Shown: in pieces, positions 22,621 through 34,665 of the stretch
Position numbering within the stretch: the first letter of the stretch is position 1
How the letters are laid out: each line of letters opens with the position of its first letter
Assembly (NCBI GenBank): GCA_022315425.1
Contig: JAIUPT010000038.1
Location: forward strand, 2,285,501-2,349,500
Length of the DNA stretch: 64,000 nucleotides
Origin: Pseudevernia furfuracea
Taxonomy: Eukaryota; Ascomycota; Lecanoromycetes; Lecanorales; Parmeliaceae
Direction of reading: 5' to 3'
Notes under the pieces: model-generated
Told to the model about the DNA's origin: nothing
Seen by the model: the letters and a program-made list of their open reading frames with translations, nothing else
Databases searched by the model: none
Program-made: the position numbers and the translations under genes

Positions 22621-24433
22621 TTACTCCCCGTGCCCTGGGGCAAGCCTTATAGCATCCATGGCTTTCTCAGCTTCCACTTTATCCTTTGCATTTACCTTCC
22701 CAACTTCCCTGGCATAACCTAATCCCTTTCTCTCAACCAGCTCTTGATACATTCTCAAACACCAGTCCAACTCCACACCAGGACTTTTTCTCAGTGACAG
22801 CAGAGCTGCTCTTAATGCAAACAGACTCTTCTGCGGACCCAAAACACCCATGCTGTCATGCAAGCAGTATGACATAGAGCGGATAATATTGGTGGCGTTT
22901 TCCAGACGTCCGGTGTCGCCATGCTTCGTGAGCAGTTGACGTGCTGTCTGCTCTAGTGCCGCGAAGCTTCGGGGATCATCCTCACGCCGGTTACATGCCA
23001 CTGGAGAAAGGACGGAGGCGCAGATGATGGCGATCGTTTTGCTCAGCGCTAACTTGCAACCCCAGAAGGTGGTTAAGGTGGTTGCGACGCGCAGGTCCGG
23101 GAACAAAAATGGCCGCCTATGGCTCAATGTTGCGACAGTGTAACTGACGCTGTCGTTCGGTGGAGTGAGCCAGTACAATGGCGTCGAAGATTGACGAAGG
23201 AGTTCACGATACCAAAGAGTGAACGTGGCGTCCAAGGCAGAACAACGTCGCAAGTATTTGATAAGCAATGAGATTTTAGCCTCTGGACTAACGAGGTTTG
23301 CCTTGTCTATTTCCTCGAATAAAGCGGCTAAAGCGAAACCGTGATCGTATAGCCTTTGGGTCAAATCTCTCTCTGGATGTTGCTTCCTCTGCCTCACCGG
23401 AGGTTGCGTACACCATTCGAGGTACCCAAGAGGGGACGCTTTGCGATCTTGTAAAGCTTGAACCATCTACAAAGAATCGTCAGTCTCGGACGAGTCACAG
23501 TGTTAGTCATACTACCGCTGAGATACGGATTCCTTCAAGAAGAGCACGACCGAAAGAAGAGCGATGTCGCTCCGGACCCCGAATAAGCATGAGATGCGTC
23601 ACACCGTTCGTATGACTATTCCATCCGGCTATCGAGTCGTTTGTGGGTTCACAAAACTGTACAGCCTCACTCAGCTTAACATCAAGCGCAAGCCTTCATG
23701 ATTAGTTGCCTACCTCATAAAGGGCCAAAATATTACCGGTTGCCAGGGTCTCATCTTGCCACATAGTGCGCTCGTCGTAGAGAGCCTTCTGGATCTCTTG
23801 CAACGCTTGGCCGTATAAGACTCTCCCATTAAGGACAAACGTATTGTCACAATGAATCCAGCCAAGTCTGGCCAAGGCCAACGCTTTGAGAGATAAGCGT
23901 AAGGCTGGCGAAGGGTCTGGGAGGTCCAACGCTTGTTGAAGCCAAGTGCACTGACAGCCGGTCTGGACGCTTTGTTGTGGAATATAGTGTTCCCAGAACG
24001 TGGAAATGAGTTGCGCTTCATGAGCTGCGGCATTACTGGGGTGGAGGACCATGCTGTCGACGACTGTCTGCTGATTACATGGAAACTTTTTCTGCTGTGC
24101 AATTGGCGGTGCGGCGAATGATACTGTGGAAGAGGACGACCACGATACCGAATTTTGTGCTCGTTTTGCTTCTTCAAACGGTTCTCGTTTCGCAATACCT
24201 TGGCTAGTGCGATTGAGGAAGACTGAATAACGGGCATACCCCTCACATATTCTCCCGCCATCGAGACATCTCCTGCAAAGTGGGAAGTGAAGATCACACT
24301 AGGCTTGATGTAAGCATGAAAGGAGCTTGATGCGTTGCATGATTAGAGGCGTGACTGGAAGCTATTTTCTTACCTTCTTTCTTCGCCGCCTGCAGGTGAG
24401 ACACCCTTTTGATCTTCCCGGTATACCAACCAT
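22621..24433 (-). CDS. Zn2Cys6 transcription factor
   Basis: Four exons (24433-24374, 24298-23714, 23656-23513, 23466-22621) give 544 residues. Exon 1 begins MVGIPGRSKGCLTCRRRRKK. Splicing over a 75-nt intron (GTAAGA...CCTAG) completes a perfect cluster C-x2-C-x6-C-x6-C-x2-C-x6-C at residues 11-36. The other introns are 57 and 46 nt; the third has two equally in-frame donors three bases apart. The region after the cluster keeps the family's GYARYSVFLNRT and, further on, segments resembling the fungal-specific regulatory domain (WLQQALDLPDPSPALRLSLK, GNILALYE, NDSIAGWNSHTNGV, LIRGPERHRSSFGRALLEGIR). It should bind CGG-type sites in the nucleus as a regulator. No metabolic cluster lies beside it, so its targets are unknown. 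Confidence 0.88.
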
Positions 24434-25587
24434 TATTATAGAGCTGATCTTAGACCGAATGTTTCAATGAATTGGGGTATTATTCCTTCTCCAACGGGAT
24501 CTCGTCTCGGTGTCTTCTTTCAGATTCGGCAAAAATGGAAACGCAGTATTAAATGGAAGTGAGGTAAGCACTGCCCATTCTATGGTCTTGTAAGCACGGC
24601 GGAATGATGCGAGCTGAGAAGACTCGTACGAGTATACGAGTAGGGCTGAGTACTCTAATATAGAACCAACAGGTTTCCGCGCGTCGTCGTCGATTCAACT
24701 CAACAGCTTTTATTCGTTCAAACTTCAAAGGCAACGAGAGCTCAAATATGGTGTATTGCTTCGAGGGGTTTTTGGAAGGAAATGCCCCCTGAAGCGCGTC
24801 TAGTGTTCTGACGTGAGCCGGGCTCGACTGCCTATGTTGGACGTGTCTGTCCTTTCCATGCATATCCTTCCATGCACATAGCCGTGTTGCCTAGTTCTTT
24901 GTTAGCCACAAGGTCTTATACCTCATGGATCCCACCATAGATCATCATGCTTTTCATCATCCTTCGCTGCACCTGTTGATAGCCTAAGGCGTTTCTTTAG
25001 GCATCCCTCTAAAATGGAGGGAGAAGACTTTCGAAGTCTGACTTCGAAGTCACTAAGCCGTGTCGTCGAGTTAAAGTAACGGGAGTAAGCACGTCAGCGC
25101 ACAGAGATGACTGGCCATATAGGTGCGGCCCACTGGAATTCCCAAGAACAACATCGTCGCCGCCCGTCTCTCCGGAGTCTCAACTCTAGCTTTGGCCCTT
25201 GGAGACCCGTGGGGGCTTCGAACGGCTTGTAAAGCTGATATGTTTGAATAATTCTACGTCTTTAACAAGCCCTCCCTCATTGAGAGGGTTTCCGACTATC
25301 TGAATGGATATTCATTCCATGTTTGTTTGTAAAGTAGGTTCTTTTCAAACTTTGAGGTTCGAGGCTCACGACCGAGCACACTTTTCAAAGGTGGTAGAGA
25401 ATTTGGTCTTTCATGTACTATATATTCTTCTCATACAAAAAGCCATTAAGGTTACTCCGACCACAAACAACCCGACTCGAACACACACACACACGGTTTC
25501 CTTGCATCAAAACCCCATCGGACTCCCATTCGCCACAAACGTGATTCGAACCCGTCAACACCTTCCCATCCATCCCACTCATACACC
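24434..25587. other. Intergenic region, no gene seen
   Basis: About 1.15 kb upstream of the Zn2Cys6 gene and downstream of a small membrane-protein gene. A 104-codon minus frame (24863-24549) has no recognisable feature. A match to a tRNA B-box core near 25543 was checked and rejected because the arms do not pair. Confidence 0.5.
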
Positions 25588-25980
25588 TCACCTCACCGCA
25601 ACCCCCCTCCCCCTCCCCCTCCCCCTCGACCCCCTCACGGCCCAAAACCGCCCCCTCTCCTGCTCCCGCCGCAAACCCGCAACCCAATTGTAAACATACC
25701 GCGCGCAAATCCCAATCAGCGACAACGACAGCACATTCACCCCCAGCACGACCAGCAGCACGAACAACAGCACGACGGTGCACCGCCACCACAGCGTCAG
25801 TCCGATCCAGATCCATTTCGCCACCCGGAAGATGAAGGAGAGGAGTTCGATCAACAGGTCGAGGAGCCAGGTGGTGAAGTCGTCGAGGATCCGATGGAGC
25901 TCGAAGAGGAGGTCGGTGTCGGTGGTGGGTTTGCGGGTCGTCGTTGGGGTGGGTGTTTTGGTGGGTTTGGGGACGGACAT
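25588..25980 (-). CDS. Small hydrophobic membrane protein, hypothetical
   Basis: An ATG-initiated frame of 130 codons. Residues 1-20 are Pro/Thr/Lys-rich. A hydrophobic, Trp- and Leu-rich block from about 38 to 95 (LLDLLIELLSFIFRVAKWIW, then TVVLLFVLLVVLGVNVLSLS) can form two or three membrane helices. The last 20 residues (Arg/Gly alternation) come from a CCCCTC repeat and may be 3' non-coding if a splice or stop was missed. No family is recognised. The long membrane block is the main reason to accept it as real. Confidence 0.45.
   Translation of the reverse strand: MSVPKPTKTPTPTTTRKPTTDTDLLFELHRILDDFTTWLLDLLIELLSFIFRVAKWIWIGLTLWWRCTVVLLFVLLVVLGVNVLSLSLIGICARYVYNWVAGLRREQERGRFWAVRGSRGRGRGRGVAVR
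25602..25626. repeat. (CCCCCT)n microsatellite
   Basis: About four hexamer units of ccccct. On the minus strand it reads as evenly spaced G-runs of five, capable of a G-quadruplex, and falls inside the end of the small membrane-protein frame. Confidence 0.8.
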
Positions 25981-26888
25981 TTTTTTGGGTGTCGGGGTGG
26001 TGCTTCAGTTGGTGATGGGGTGGGGTGAGGAGTGGTGGAGTTTGATATACATGCTCGTTTTATTATTATTGCATTATCTTTCTTTCCATCCCACTTTTCA
26101 GATTCCCCCCCTCTTTTTTTTAATGCAATTATTTTCCTCTGGGGCTCGAGCGAGCGCTTTTTCGACCCCGAATCTTTTCTTTCTAGGAAATTTAGTCAAA
26201 GAACATTCGTCTCTTGAATGCTGCATCGTAAATTTGGTTGGAAGAGCCAGCCATCTGCGAGATTCGAGATCCCCAAACCAAACAAACGAAACGCGCGGCG
26301 CACATCTGTATACCCAACACCCAGCGCGACAAATGGCCTCATGCACCGCGATCGAGGAGTGCGAAGAGCAGCTTCAACTCGCCATGTCCGCAAGTGAGTG
26401 GGCTGCCTGCACGCACCGCCACCAACAACAAGAACAGAATATGACCAGCGTATCCCAGGAACCACCACAACCACAAACACAAACACAAACCCACCAACGA
26501 CAGCCAACCCTCCCCGATCCATCCATCCCTCGACCCAACCCCACACCGAACCCCCCCCCCAATCCACCCGCGGCATCCTCCGGCGCAAAAACCCCCCAAA
26601 AGACAGCGACAGCGACGACGACGACGAACCCCCCAGACCCCGGCGCCGGAACCCCGCGTCCGCGGGTGAAATGCCGCCAACCGCCCCAGCCACGACGCGC
26701 ACTCGTAACTCGCGGGTTCCCACGTCTCCCGTCTCCGAAACCCGCGGCGCACCTTCCGCCCCCTTGCGGGCAAAAAAAAAACAAAAAACGGCCGCCTACG
26801 AACGCCAGTCCTGGCCCCCGGGACGCCGCCGCCGCGCACGGTCGCGGGGGTGTATCACGCTTTGCGCCTGGCGCGTTCTGGAGGATTG

Positions 26889-27110
26889 TCCGTGGGGCGG
26901 GGGCGGTGGTGACGGGGCGGGGCGGGTTGAGGGAGGGAGGGAGGGCGAGGGTTGCCGGGGGGGGGGAGGGAGAGGGGGGGAGGGGGGAGGGGCTTTTGCG
27001 AGGGAGGTGGAGATGAGAGGGGAGATGAGGGCGTGGGAGAGGGGGGGTTGGTGAGGGGGGTGGAGCGGTGTGAGGGGGTTGCTGGATGGGGGGGAGGGCT
27101 TTGAGGAGGT
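26889..27110 (+). other. G-rich tract with many G-runs (candidate G-quadruplex cluster)
   Basis: About 220 bp in which the + strand is almost all G with short A/T breaks, including runs of 8-10 G near 26960-26990. Dozens of GGG blocks spaced by 1-4 bases are visible. This meets the usual G3+N1-7 pattern many times over. It also produces the overlapping Pro-rich and Gly-rich false frames. Confidence 0.8.
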
Positions 27111-27329
27111 TGGGTTGGCGGAGGGGGTGTGCGGAGTCCATATGTAGGCTTGGAGCCGTGGATTTTGAGGGGATAAGGAAGGTTCGGGATTCCCTGACAT
27201 GGTAGGTGGAGTATCTGCTATTTTATTATTATCGGTCAGTAATCATGATGTACTCGTACATATCAAGGAGTACGCGTACCTTCTGTAGCTCAGATGTCAT
27301 ACCATGTCGATGTGTCTTGAAAGAATAAA

Positions 27330-27343
27330 CCCCCCCCCCCCCC
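27330..27343. repeat. C14 homopolymer
   Basis: Fourteen consecutive C on the + strand, seen directly, in intergenic sequence. Length may be affected by sequencing error. Confidence 0.85.
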
Positions 27344-28159
27344 TCCGGCCCCTATTCCTATTTCTGCTCGTACTAATCCCTCACCCAATTCGCTCATACA
27401 AAACCATTCCCCAACCCTCCGTGCGATCAAGCATAACATCATGAAGCACAACGTACTGAACAACCGTGCCACGCACTTAGCCCGCCAGCTCCTTAAAGAA
27501 ACCCACGCGAAACCCGGGTACGTCTTCTGCTCCAAAAGGCAACGTCTCCTCCCTCACCCGTCCTAGTCCAGGCAAGATTTGAACGAAAGAGCAAACACGC
27601 TGCCCGACCATCTTTCAGGGTGGTGCCACACAAGTCTAATGTGCTGTGCTGTAATCTCGCAGCGTGTCATGCACATGCATGTACCTAGATAGGTACATAG
27701 CCGTAGTGCAGCCGGCGGATGTAAAATTTCTAAGCACGTGGATGCATCAAAGGGAGAAAACGGACCTGGAGGACCTGTTGTAAAATGTTATCCCCACGAC
27801 ATGTCAAGATTCCGCTGCGGATAGCATCGTGAGGTGGGGTTTGTGTGTGGGTATCAAGTCCATCATCCTTATATAAACAGCCTCTCGAACCTATTATATA
27901 CATTTGAATGGAATTCAGGGCACAGCCATCCGTCCCGCAAAGGGCCGAGCCTTGAGAGGAGAGGGAAGAGCGGACGCACCAGATCCGTTTGGATCTCGGG
28001 TCGAAATCAGGTCAGTCAATGCCTGTGAAAGTTAAAACGTCCCAAATACCTCCAAAGGATTTTTACCCAAAAAACCCGAACTCCGGTTCTTTTGATCGTT
28101 GTATCATCCAATGACCAAGAGAGATTTGCCGTCCAACAATACCCGAGTAGTATCAAACA

Positions 28160-29702
28160 TCAGAACAGATCGTCCTGCCAATCCACCCTCTCGCTGATTG
28201 TCAATACCACCGTCGTTTTCGCTCTTATCCTATTCATTGGCGTCGGCGATCCGGCCTCCTCGTTATCACCCAGCTCAATCTCCTCTTCATTCACCTCACC
28301 TCTTCTATTTCCCCTCTTCCCACCATACACATCTGTTTTATGGTTCCACACGCTTCCGTTGCCGCTGTGGATATTAGGCAAGCTATTGTCCTGCAGCCTA
28401 TTGAAGCTCCGGTCTGGGTGGCTCTTGGTGCCGCTGCGCCATGAAGAGGTAGGGTAGATTTCGGGGAGCGCTGGTTTAGGCCTGTGGGTACCGCCCCAGA
28501 CGACGCGGACGAAAAGGGGCCGGAGGGATGGAATGCAGGCGGATACGACGGCTATTGAGGGTTCGGCGGCGGTCCAAATGGAGCCGGAGACATAGGCGTA
28601 GGTAATGTCGGTTCCATGGAATTGGGAGATTACGATTAGTCGGATTATACTGACGGCGCAGACACTGCAGGAAATCTTTCAGTAGGTGATTTGGGACATT
28701 TGACCTGTTCACGCTTACGTCATGCCCATGATGAAGATGAAAGTCAGAAGTAGCTTCTGTGGTGTGCCGGTCTTCAGATGCCAAAGTATGGGTATAGGCT
28801 TAATCACATGTGTCAGCCCCGACAGATCCGAACGTTTGCGGGTTGCTACCCACCAAGACCAAGAGGGCAAAATCTGTAGCAGCGTTGATGGAACCAATGA
28901 TGATCAAGAATAGCTCAACTTTGATGCAGCGGCCCGAGTGCTCTCCGGGGAGTTGACCGGCAAGGGTGGTCCAGAAGGCGGAGATTGGCGTACATTGCCA
29001 GATGAAGACAAGGATGATGGAAGTCGTGAAGGTTACAACGAATATGCCGCAGTACATGAGGATGCGCCGATATTGGACGATAGGGAAAATTCGATACTGG
29101 AACAAAATGCTACCGACCATGTGTATTAGACGTTGCGAGATGGATCGAGGAGGAAGGGCGGATCTCACATGGAATATTTAACACTCGCCATGGCAAGGGC
29201 GTACAGAAATTCGAAAGCATAGTTGTACTTGAAATATGAGTATAGGTCTGCTGGTAATAGGGAGAGGAGATGATGGCCCAGGGCATGATGGGAACCTGCA
29301 GGTGTCAACCGGAGATGATTGATCGGTCGCAGGGGGTTCTAACTGAGGATCATGATGATGCAGGGACCCCAAGCGAATAGCTGCGGAGTCGTCAGTCTTG
29401 ACTACCACTTCCATATCATTTTTTAGGGGAAGCTCGTACCATTGCCAGAAGCACGGTAGCGTCATCCCACTGTTGTTGAAGATGTCAGTTTCCCTTGTCT
29501 CGTTCCATGTCGTAGCAGATGGAGCACTTACCCAGAATCCAGCCCTGGACATCCGTCTTGACAACAGACGTAATGTTACGGCCAGAGTGGGAAGGAGAAG
29601 TAAAGTTATTGAGGCGCCAAGTATATACCCATTACGGTTCTCGTACAGGGCAGGGTCTGTCTTTGGGTTGGGCGCAACCGCAGGACCGGCAGGGGGATCC
29701 AT
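28160..29702 (-). CDS. PTH11/rhodopsin-like seven-helix integral membrane protein
   Basis: Seven exons (29702-29532, 29469-29440, 29380-29344, 29295-29169, 29109-28854, 28798-28719, 28664-28160) separated by six introns of 48-62 nt, all GT-AG, give 401 residues. The splices restore family sequence such as FWWDDATVLLAM, YAFEFLYALAMASVKYSI, WQCTPISAFWT, GSINAATDFALLVL and EPSIAVVSACIPSLRPL. The last is the signature of the fungal rhodopsin-domain family found in PTH11-related receptors and SAT4-type cluster proteins. Seven hydrophobic helices are expected, with a short N-terminus and a charged cytosolic tail of about 120 residues. No CFEM domain is present. Members are thought to sense surface or chemical cues at the plasma membrane, though most, this one included, have no known ligand. 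Confidence 0.88.
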
Positions 29703-32055
29703 TCCAGCGTGTTGAAGAGGAGCAAGGACAAGGACGAGAGGGCATATGAATCAGCGGTTGAAGTGTTCAGAGAGTGACATGGTAACTGATGATTGAGGTG
29801 AGTGGGTAGAAGTCTTATAAGTCTTATTAGGGGGCCTGGTTAAGAAGTCTCGAGTCAGTGACTTTTTCTGTGCCCCCCACTATTACTGGTGCCACTGGAT
29901 CTATTAGCCTTTACTCTTTAGGATCTTTACCTTAGTCTTAGCATCATCTTAGCATCGTCTTAGCATAGTACTCTAGCTGTCTAGTAAGTGTTAGCACACA
30001 GACAATTATTAATTATCAACGGCTCCCGTCAGCAGCGCCGGCTGCATACCATAGCGTGCCTTGTTATTCAGCGTAATAAGGGGTTATTATTATTGTTGTT
30101 ATTATTGTTAATTTTTTCATTGGTTGGATGGCGATCAGAAGATGAAAAAGGTGTGTGATCGATTGACCATGATCGCGTGGTACCTGGGCAAGTGTGGCGC
30201 TGAATTATACTTCCCGACATGAGGGAGGTCAAAGCTAACTCTCAAGTATGACAATTCACCAGTTGAAAAAAAACGAAAAGAGTAAAGTAAAGTAAAATAT
30301 GAATTATGAAGCACTCTCACTCTTCCAATTGGTACATTTCAGTCGAGCCCGACGCTTCATTGCAGAGCCTTTTCCAAGTCAGAAGACGGGAAGATGACCC
30401 GGGCAATGTGCAATAGATCAACCTGCATATTAATATTAATATTGGCAATACGCAAGCTGGCGGGGGGATATGCACATCAATGCGATTTGGCATTGCATCA
30501 GGTACCTTCCATTACCTCCGTAGTTCCGCTAGCCATATGTAGAGTAGTATAACCTGCTTGGCTTGGTGGGGGTAACTTAGTGCTTTCCCCTGTCGGATCT
30601 ATTGACCAGTCTTTGCTATCCAATCAGCAGCTTTGCCAAGATCGCTCACATTATACCTATTCACACCTCTTCAGACCAAGTAAACAGAAAAGAGCACCAC
30701 AGATCTTTCATCTTCTTCGTATGTGCCCACACCTGCTATAGTATCATCATTGACCATGAGAACTCAGATCCATGCGTCCAAACCTCAGAAACTCCCATCC
30801 TCACCCTCGGCAAGCACAGAAGACATCACCCGCACCATCGCCGGCACCCTATGCACCGCCCTCAAACCCCCCCCCCAATCACTGTTTCGCTAAAAGCATC
30901 CACCTCTTACGAACCAACGATGATGGAGTAAAATTCGTATATACTGCCTCGCGCAGGTGAGAGGGGAGTTTGGGGTGATGAGGATATATGGATACATATG
31001 AGAAAGGGCGTGGAGAGGAAGAGGGCGAGGGCTATGAAAGAGATGAGGAGCGCTTTGGGAAGAGCCAAAGTGGCCTTGAGAAAGACGTGTTGGAATGTTA
31101 GTGGATACGGGAAGTTGCAGGATGAGGAGTGTATCATAGTCAGGGGTGAGCGGTGCCAGCAGAGATGGAATGGAAAGAGAGATAGGGCAATGCAAAAAGG
31201 AGAGTGCTGCTCGCAAGAGGAGAGGGGAAGGTCTTTGGAAGAAGGCGGATGCATTAGAGAGGAGAGAGCCAATGAAAGAGCTGCCCTGTTCGTGGCTGTA
31301 GCCGGCCTGTCCCACCACCTCCGTCTTTCCACGTCCATTCCAGTTTACAGTCTTTGTGCTATGGCTAGGCTGAGTTTCACCTCGATTAATGAAAAGCTAG
31401 ACGACAAGCCTACTGTAAGCCACTATCAACGAGAACCTCTCAACGGGTGGCCATGGTTTCCACCGCTCCCTCGGCTTCCTCGGAGTATCTTACGCTCCAC
31501 GATAGGGTAGGATCCGGCTACTAATACTACATCGGCACATCCTCACGATCATCAAGCTCGAGTGAGATCCTGCTAGAGGACCATTCCCTTTTGCTTTTGC
31601 GAGATAGTAGACAATCTCGGGCATTGAACACAAGTTTCAAGCTTTCGTGTCAAAAAAACGTCCTTGAAGGCTAAGACTAAGCTCTCTAGAACGTTGAAAG
31701 ACTATCTGATTAGCTTCTATCTTTTTAAGCAAGGGAACAACCACTGTTCTCATCTTGGTAACGTACAACCTTGTATCTTCGACGTCCTGTACTTGTCTGT
31801 TCCTAAATTTCCGATTGATGCCTTGGGATCGCACGACACATCCCTTCCTGTTTTCATCAACACATTTTTCTTATCACACCAAAACATCTATCGCTGGTGC
31901 CATCAACACAGCTTTGAAGGATTCATTACCACAATTCGTACCCCTCAAAATGATAGTCTTACTCTACAGGAAAGTCCAGATCAGGTCGGAAAAGCGCGAG
32001 ACTGCTTCGATCGACGTAACCCTTGTGACAGACATCCCCAGTGGACATCCTCCAA
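29703..32055. other. 2.35-kb gene-poor, partly AT-rich region
   Basis: No supportable gene. AT-rich stretches with TTA/TTG runs lie around 30070-30120, and a poly-C run lies near 30868. Overlapping frames on both strands at 30890-31340 have Leu/Ser/Pro-rich composition on one strand and Glu/Arg on the other, typical of shadows. Confidence 0.5.
29937..29968. repeat. 11-bp tandem repeat x3 (CTTAGCATCAT)
   Basis: Three adjacent copies, cttagcatcat / cttagcatcgt / cttagcatag, in intergenic sequence upstream of the rhodopsin-like gene. Confidence 0.75.
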
Positions 32056-33048
32056 ATGCCGCTCTCTTTGACAAGGTTATCCATATCATCTTCAAAATCG
32101 CCATTTCAGCCAGCGCCAGCTGTGTCAACGAATCCCTCGACACAGAAACGGGCGAAAGTACTCGAGAAGGAAGAGCCGGAACGAGGACGATCTCGAAGAC
32201 TTGAAGAACCGCTCAAGCTCATACGCGCACAAGCAGGAGCAACTGCGAGAAGATTAGGGCTCGACAATTGTCCGTCGCGATGGCAAAGCGGGCATGATGG
32301 GTGGTTCTTGGGGAAGATGTATGTCGAGGGGATGAATTCGAGTACTCAAAGAATGAGGATGGTCGAAATCCGCAATTGGCCTATCGAGATATCTACTCTG
32401 CGGCCCGAGGGACAAATCATTGCTTATCAAAACCTCCTCAAGACCGCCAGACTCGATCAAGTTGCCTCATACTACAAATTACATTGCGAGCAACTCGACG
32501 AAGTCCGATGCTACATTGCTCACGAGTTGACAATACACAGAGAGAACGACAAGCACTTCCGACAGGTATTTCCGATCTTCTTTTCTCATCAGAACGACAT
32601 TGCCAAATCGTCGAAACTGAAGAAAGCGGCGCATGCGGTGCAAATTGCCGATAAGAAGTACAGGCTACGAGCAGGAAATCGAGCTTTCGCGAGAGGATTG
32701 GAGATGTTGATCGAGAAATGTGAGGTTCGACTGCAGAAGAGTAAGACCTTTACACCCGCAGATTGGCGGTCGTATAGTGAGAGACCAAGGTGGGCTGATG
32801 GTAGGAGAGGTTGGACTGGGTTGAGGCCGGAAGAAGTGGACGTTCGTGCCATCGACACAGCCAAAGCCGAGGAAATTGGCTCGAGGAAGTTGAGGAGAGA
32901 AAATTTGCAAGCGGTATTGAGGGCACAGTATGCGAGGTCCTTCCCGCGAGGGGCGGATAGGAGACTTGCAACTTATGCCTTCGAGGACACAGGAGCTGGA
33001 GAGATTGTCCGGGCAGACCGCACCGAGCAGGCAAAGGCGGTTCCTTGA
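32056..33048 (+). CDS. Hypothetical protein
   Basis: An open frame with its first ATG at 32056 gives 330 residues; it stays open only 15 bases further upstream, so a 5' exon could exist. Composition is charged and mostly helical, with balanced amino-acid use and a C-terminal Arg-rich region (about 230-320). There is no signal peptide, membrane helix or domain that I recognise. It contains a typical globular stretch from about 85 to 230 (WFLGKMYVEG, MVEIRNWPIE, VRCYIAHELTIHREND, FFSHQNDIAKSSKLKKAAHA). Called because the frame is long and its protein looks globular, while overlapping opposite frames do not. Confidence 0.5.
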   Translation: MPLSLTRLSISSSKSPFQPAPAVSTNPSTQKRAKVLEKEEPERGRSRRLEEPLKLIRAQAGATARRLGLDNCPSRWQSGHDGWFLGKMYVEGMNSSTQRMRMVEIRNWPIEISTLRPEGQIIAYQNLLKTARLDQVASYYKLHCEQLDEVRCYIAHELTIHRENDKHFRQVFPIFFSHQNDIAKSSKLKKAAHAVQIADKKYRLRAGNRAFARGLEMLIEKCEVRLQKSKTFTPADWRSYSERPRWADGRRGWTGLRPEEVDVRAIDTAKAEEIGSRKLRRENLQAVLRAQYARSFPRGADRRLATYAFEDTGAGEIVRADRTEQAKAVP

Positions 33049-34665
33049 AAGGCTCTTGTTCAACGCTCCAAAGGACTATTGCAGGCGGTTCTATAGACAG
33101 ATTGGAGGAGGTACATGATACTTGTAGCATTGGGCTCGAGCTTCGACACGCAGCAGATTGCTTATGTTCGGAAGGGCGGGCACGAGACATTCGTCTGACG
33201 GCGTTTCAGGCCGAAAACGAAAACCCTGTATCCAAGTAATTCATATGAAGCAAATGATGATGCAGAGTAGCAGATGTATGGCAGTTCGAATCATGTAGAT
33301 TCCGACATATTGACTGAATTGCCTTTTGTGGGGCCACTGAGATAAGGTGCAGATTACGGGTTTATCACTCCCAGTCGGGCGGTGAGCCTCAACAAAACTT
33401 CCATATCCTCCATTTTCTCATCCCCTCAAGAAAATCTACCGACAAAATACGCCTTCCTCCCCTATTGAAAGGACAGACATACCTTAGTCTCGTGGTAGTT
33501 TAGGTGCTGGTTCTGGTGCAGCCTTGACGGCGGATATGATAGAGCAGTCGGCCGCCCCAGTGGGGAGAGCGCGCTCATCAACTACGACATATTCTATGAG
33601 CAATGTCAGTTGATCTTTCTTCAACTCTTTGCTCTTGTTCTGCTTCTCATTCTTTTTCTTCTTCTTCTTCTTCTTCTTCTTCTTCTTCTTCTTCTTCTTC
33701 TTTTTCAATCCTGCCGCCCCATTATCGGTGTTATTGGAAGCTGGTTTGAATGGTCTCCGCTGCCATGATGTGAGGGCAGGACTGCTGGAGACTGGACGCT
33801 CCTGCCTCAAAAGCATGAATCTGATTCCCAAGAGGCTTGATGCAACAGGGTATGGCTAGCAAGTCTTCCTGGGTATACATGCATCTCAAGTGTGGTGCTA
33901 CTGGTTCCAGGCGTTCCCTCTCGCCTCTTATGCTCAATCACCAAATGGTGGCTTACTCTAAGGGAAAGCCAGCACATGGCTCGCCAACATGACCCATGAC
34001 CCATTGCCAATTGGGCTGTTCAAGTACAATACACTCTGGGATGCCAATCAATCCGCAGTTCTCGGAGTCAACAGCCCTCTTATGTTCTTTCGGACAAAAG
34101 GGAGCAAGCCATCGCTCTTCTCGGTTTGCTGAGGGTTTAGCTCTTCTACTTGCGGAGCAGGCTTGCGGGCAGAAGCGGATGAATTTCGGCACACAATAAT
34201 AAATGAGAAAATTCAGTAGCCATGCCGGGGACTCCCATCCGATAATGCCCAGACTTTTTCTTTTTTCCTCATTTTACATTGGTGTCTGGTGAGTTTTCAT
34301 TATGGAATCTTGGCAGTCACGAGTCTCCATAACGGCCATTTCGGAAGGTACTCCGCATACTCGTATGCCATTGGTGTACGGCTACCGAAAAGGGTCTTCA
34401 GAGCGACAACACGGAAGCTGCTCTCAACACTCTGAATGGGTCCTGCCATCCGCGCGTCCTGTCTTGTCAATCAAGCCCAACTTCCCTCCTCATCTGCATC
34501 CTGCATTCTGCATAAATTTCTGAGCAGATCTTGCTTGCATAGCCGTGTCTTTGATCCTCTTACTTATCACAAATACTTATCCTATCAATTGTCTCGTGCC
34601 TGCTGCAACCTTTCTGACAATATACTGTACCACGTGAAGCACGAGACCTTTGTCAACCAGTCATC
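33049..34665. other. Intergenic region with microsatellite
   Basis: About 1.6 kb upstream of the PFK2/FBPase-2 gene. Apart from the TTC repeat at 33656-33703 only small unrelated frames are seen. CT-rich sequence near 34560-34640 probably belongs to the promoter or leader of the next gene. Confidence 0.5.
33656..33703. repeat. (TTC)n trinucleotide microsatellite
   Basis: About 15 uninterrupted TTC/CTT units on the + strand. It reads as poly-Phe on + and poly-Lys on -, inside frames that I regard as non-coding. Confidence 0.9.

Larger units (their letters stand above)
25981..28159. other. 2.2-kb low-complexity region, no gene called
   Basis: Contains GC-rich, strand-asymmetric sequence with open frames in nearly all six frames between 26200 and 27200; such overlap is expected from composition. 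One possible 5' exon on + (from 26334, MASCTAIEECEEQLQLAMSA, followed by GTGAGT) could start a gene, and a downstream + frame holds acidic DSDSDDDDE and basic KKKQK stretches. The splice phases I tried did not join them, so I make no CDS call. Confidence 0.45.

Noticed and set aside
25540..25570. tRNA gene suggested by a GGTTCGAATC core on the minus strand
   Set aside because: The T-arm has a mismatch and no acceptor or D-arm partner is found at the right distance.
26334..27141. Possible genes in several frames of the G-rich region
   Set aside because: Frames are open on both strands because of composition; the attempted splice joins are out of phase and no family is recognised.
30890..31510. 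Opposed 140-170-codon frames on both strands
   Set aside because: Mirror-image compositions (Leu/Ser/Pro versus Glu/Arg), no domain, no splice structure.
33484..33859. Poly-Lys (minus) or poly-Phe (plus) open frames
   Set aside because: Created by the TTC microsatellite; no conserved flanks.
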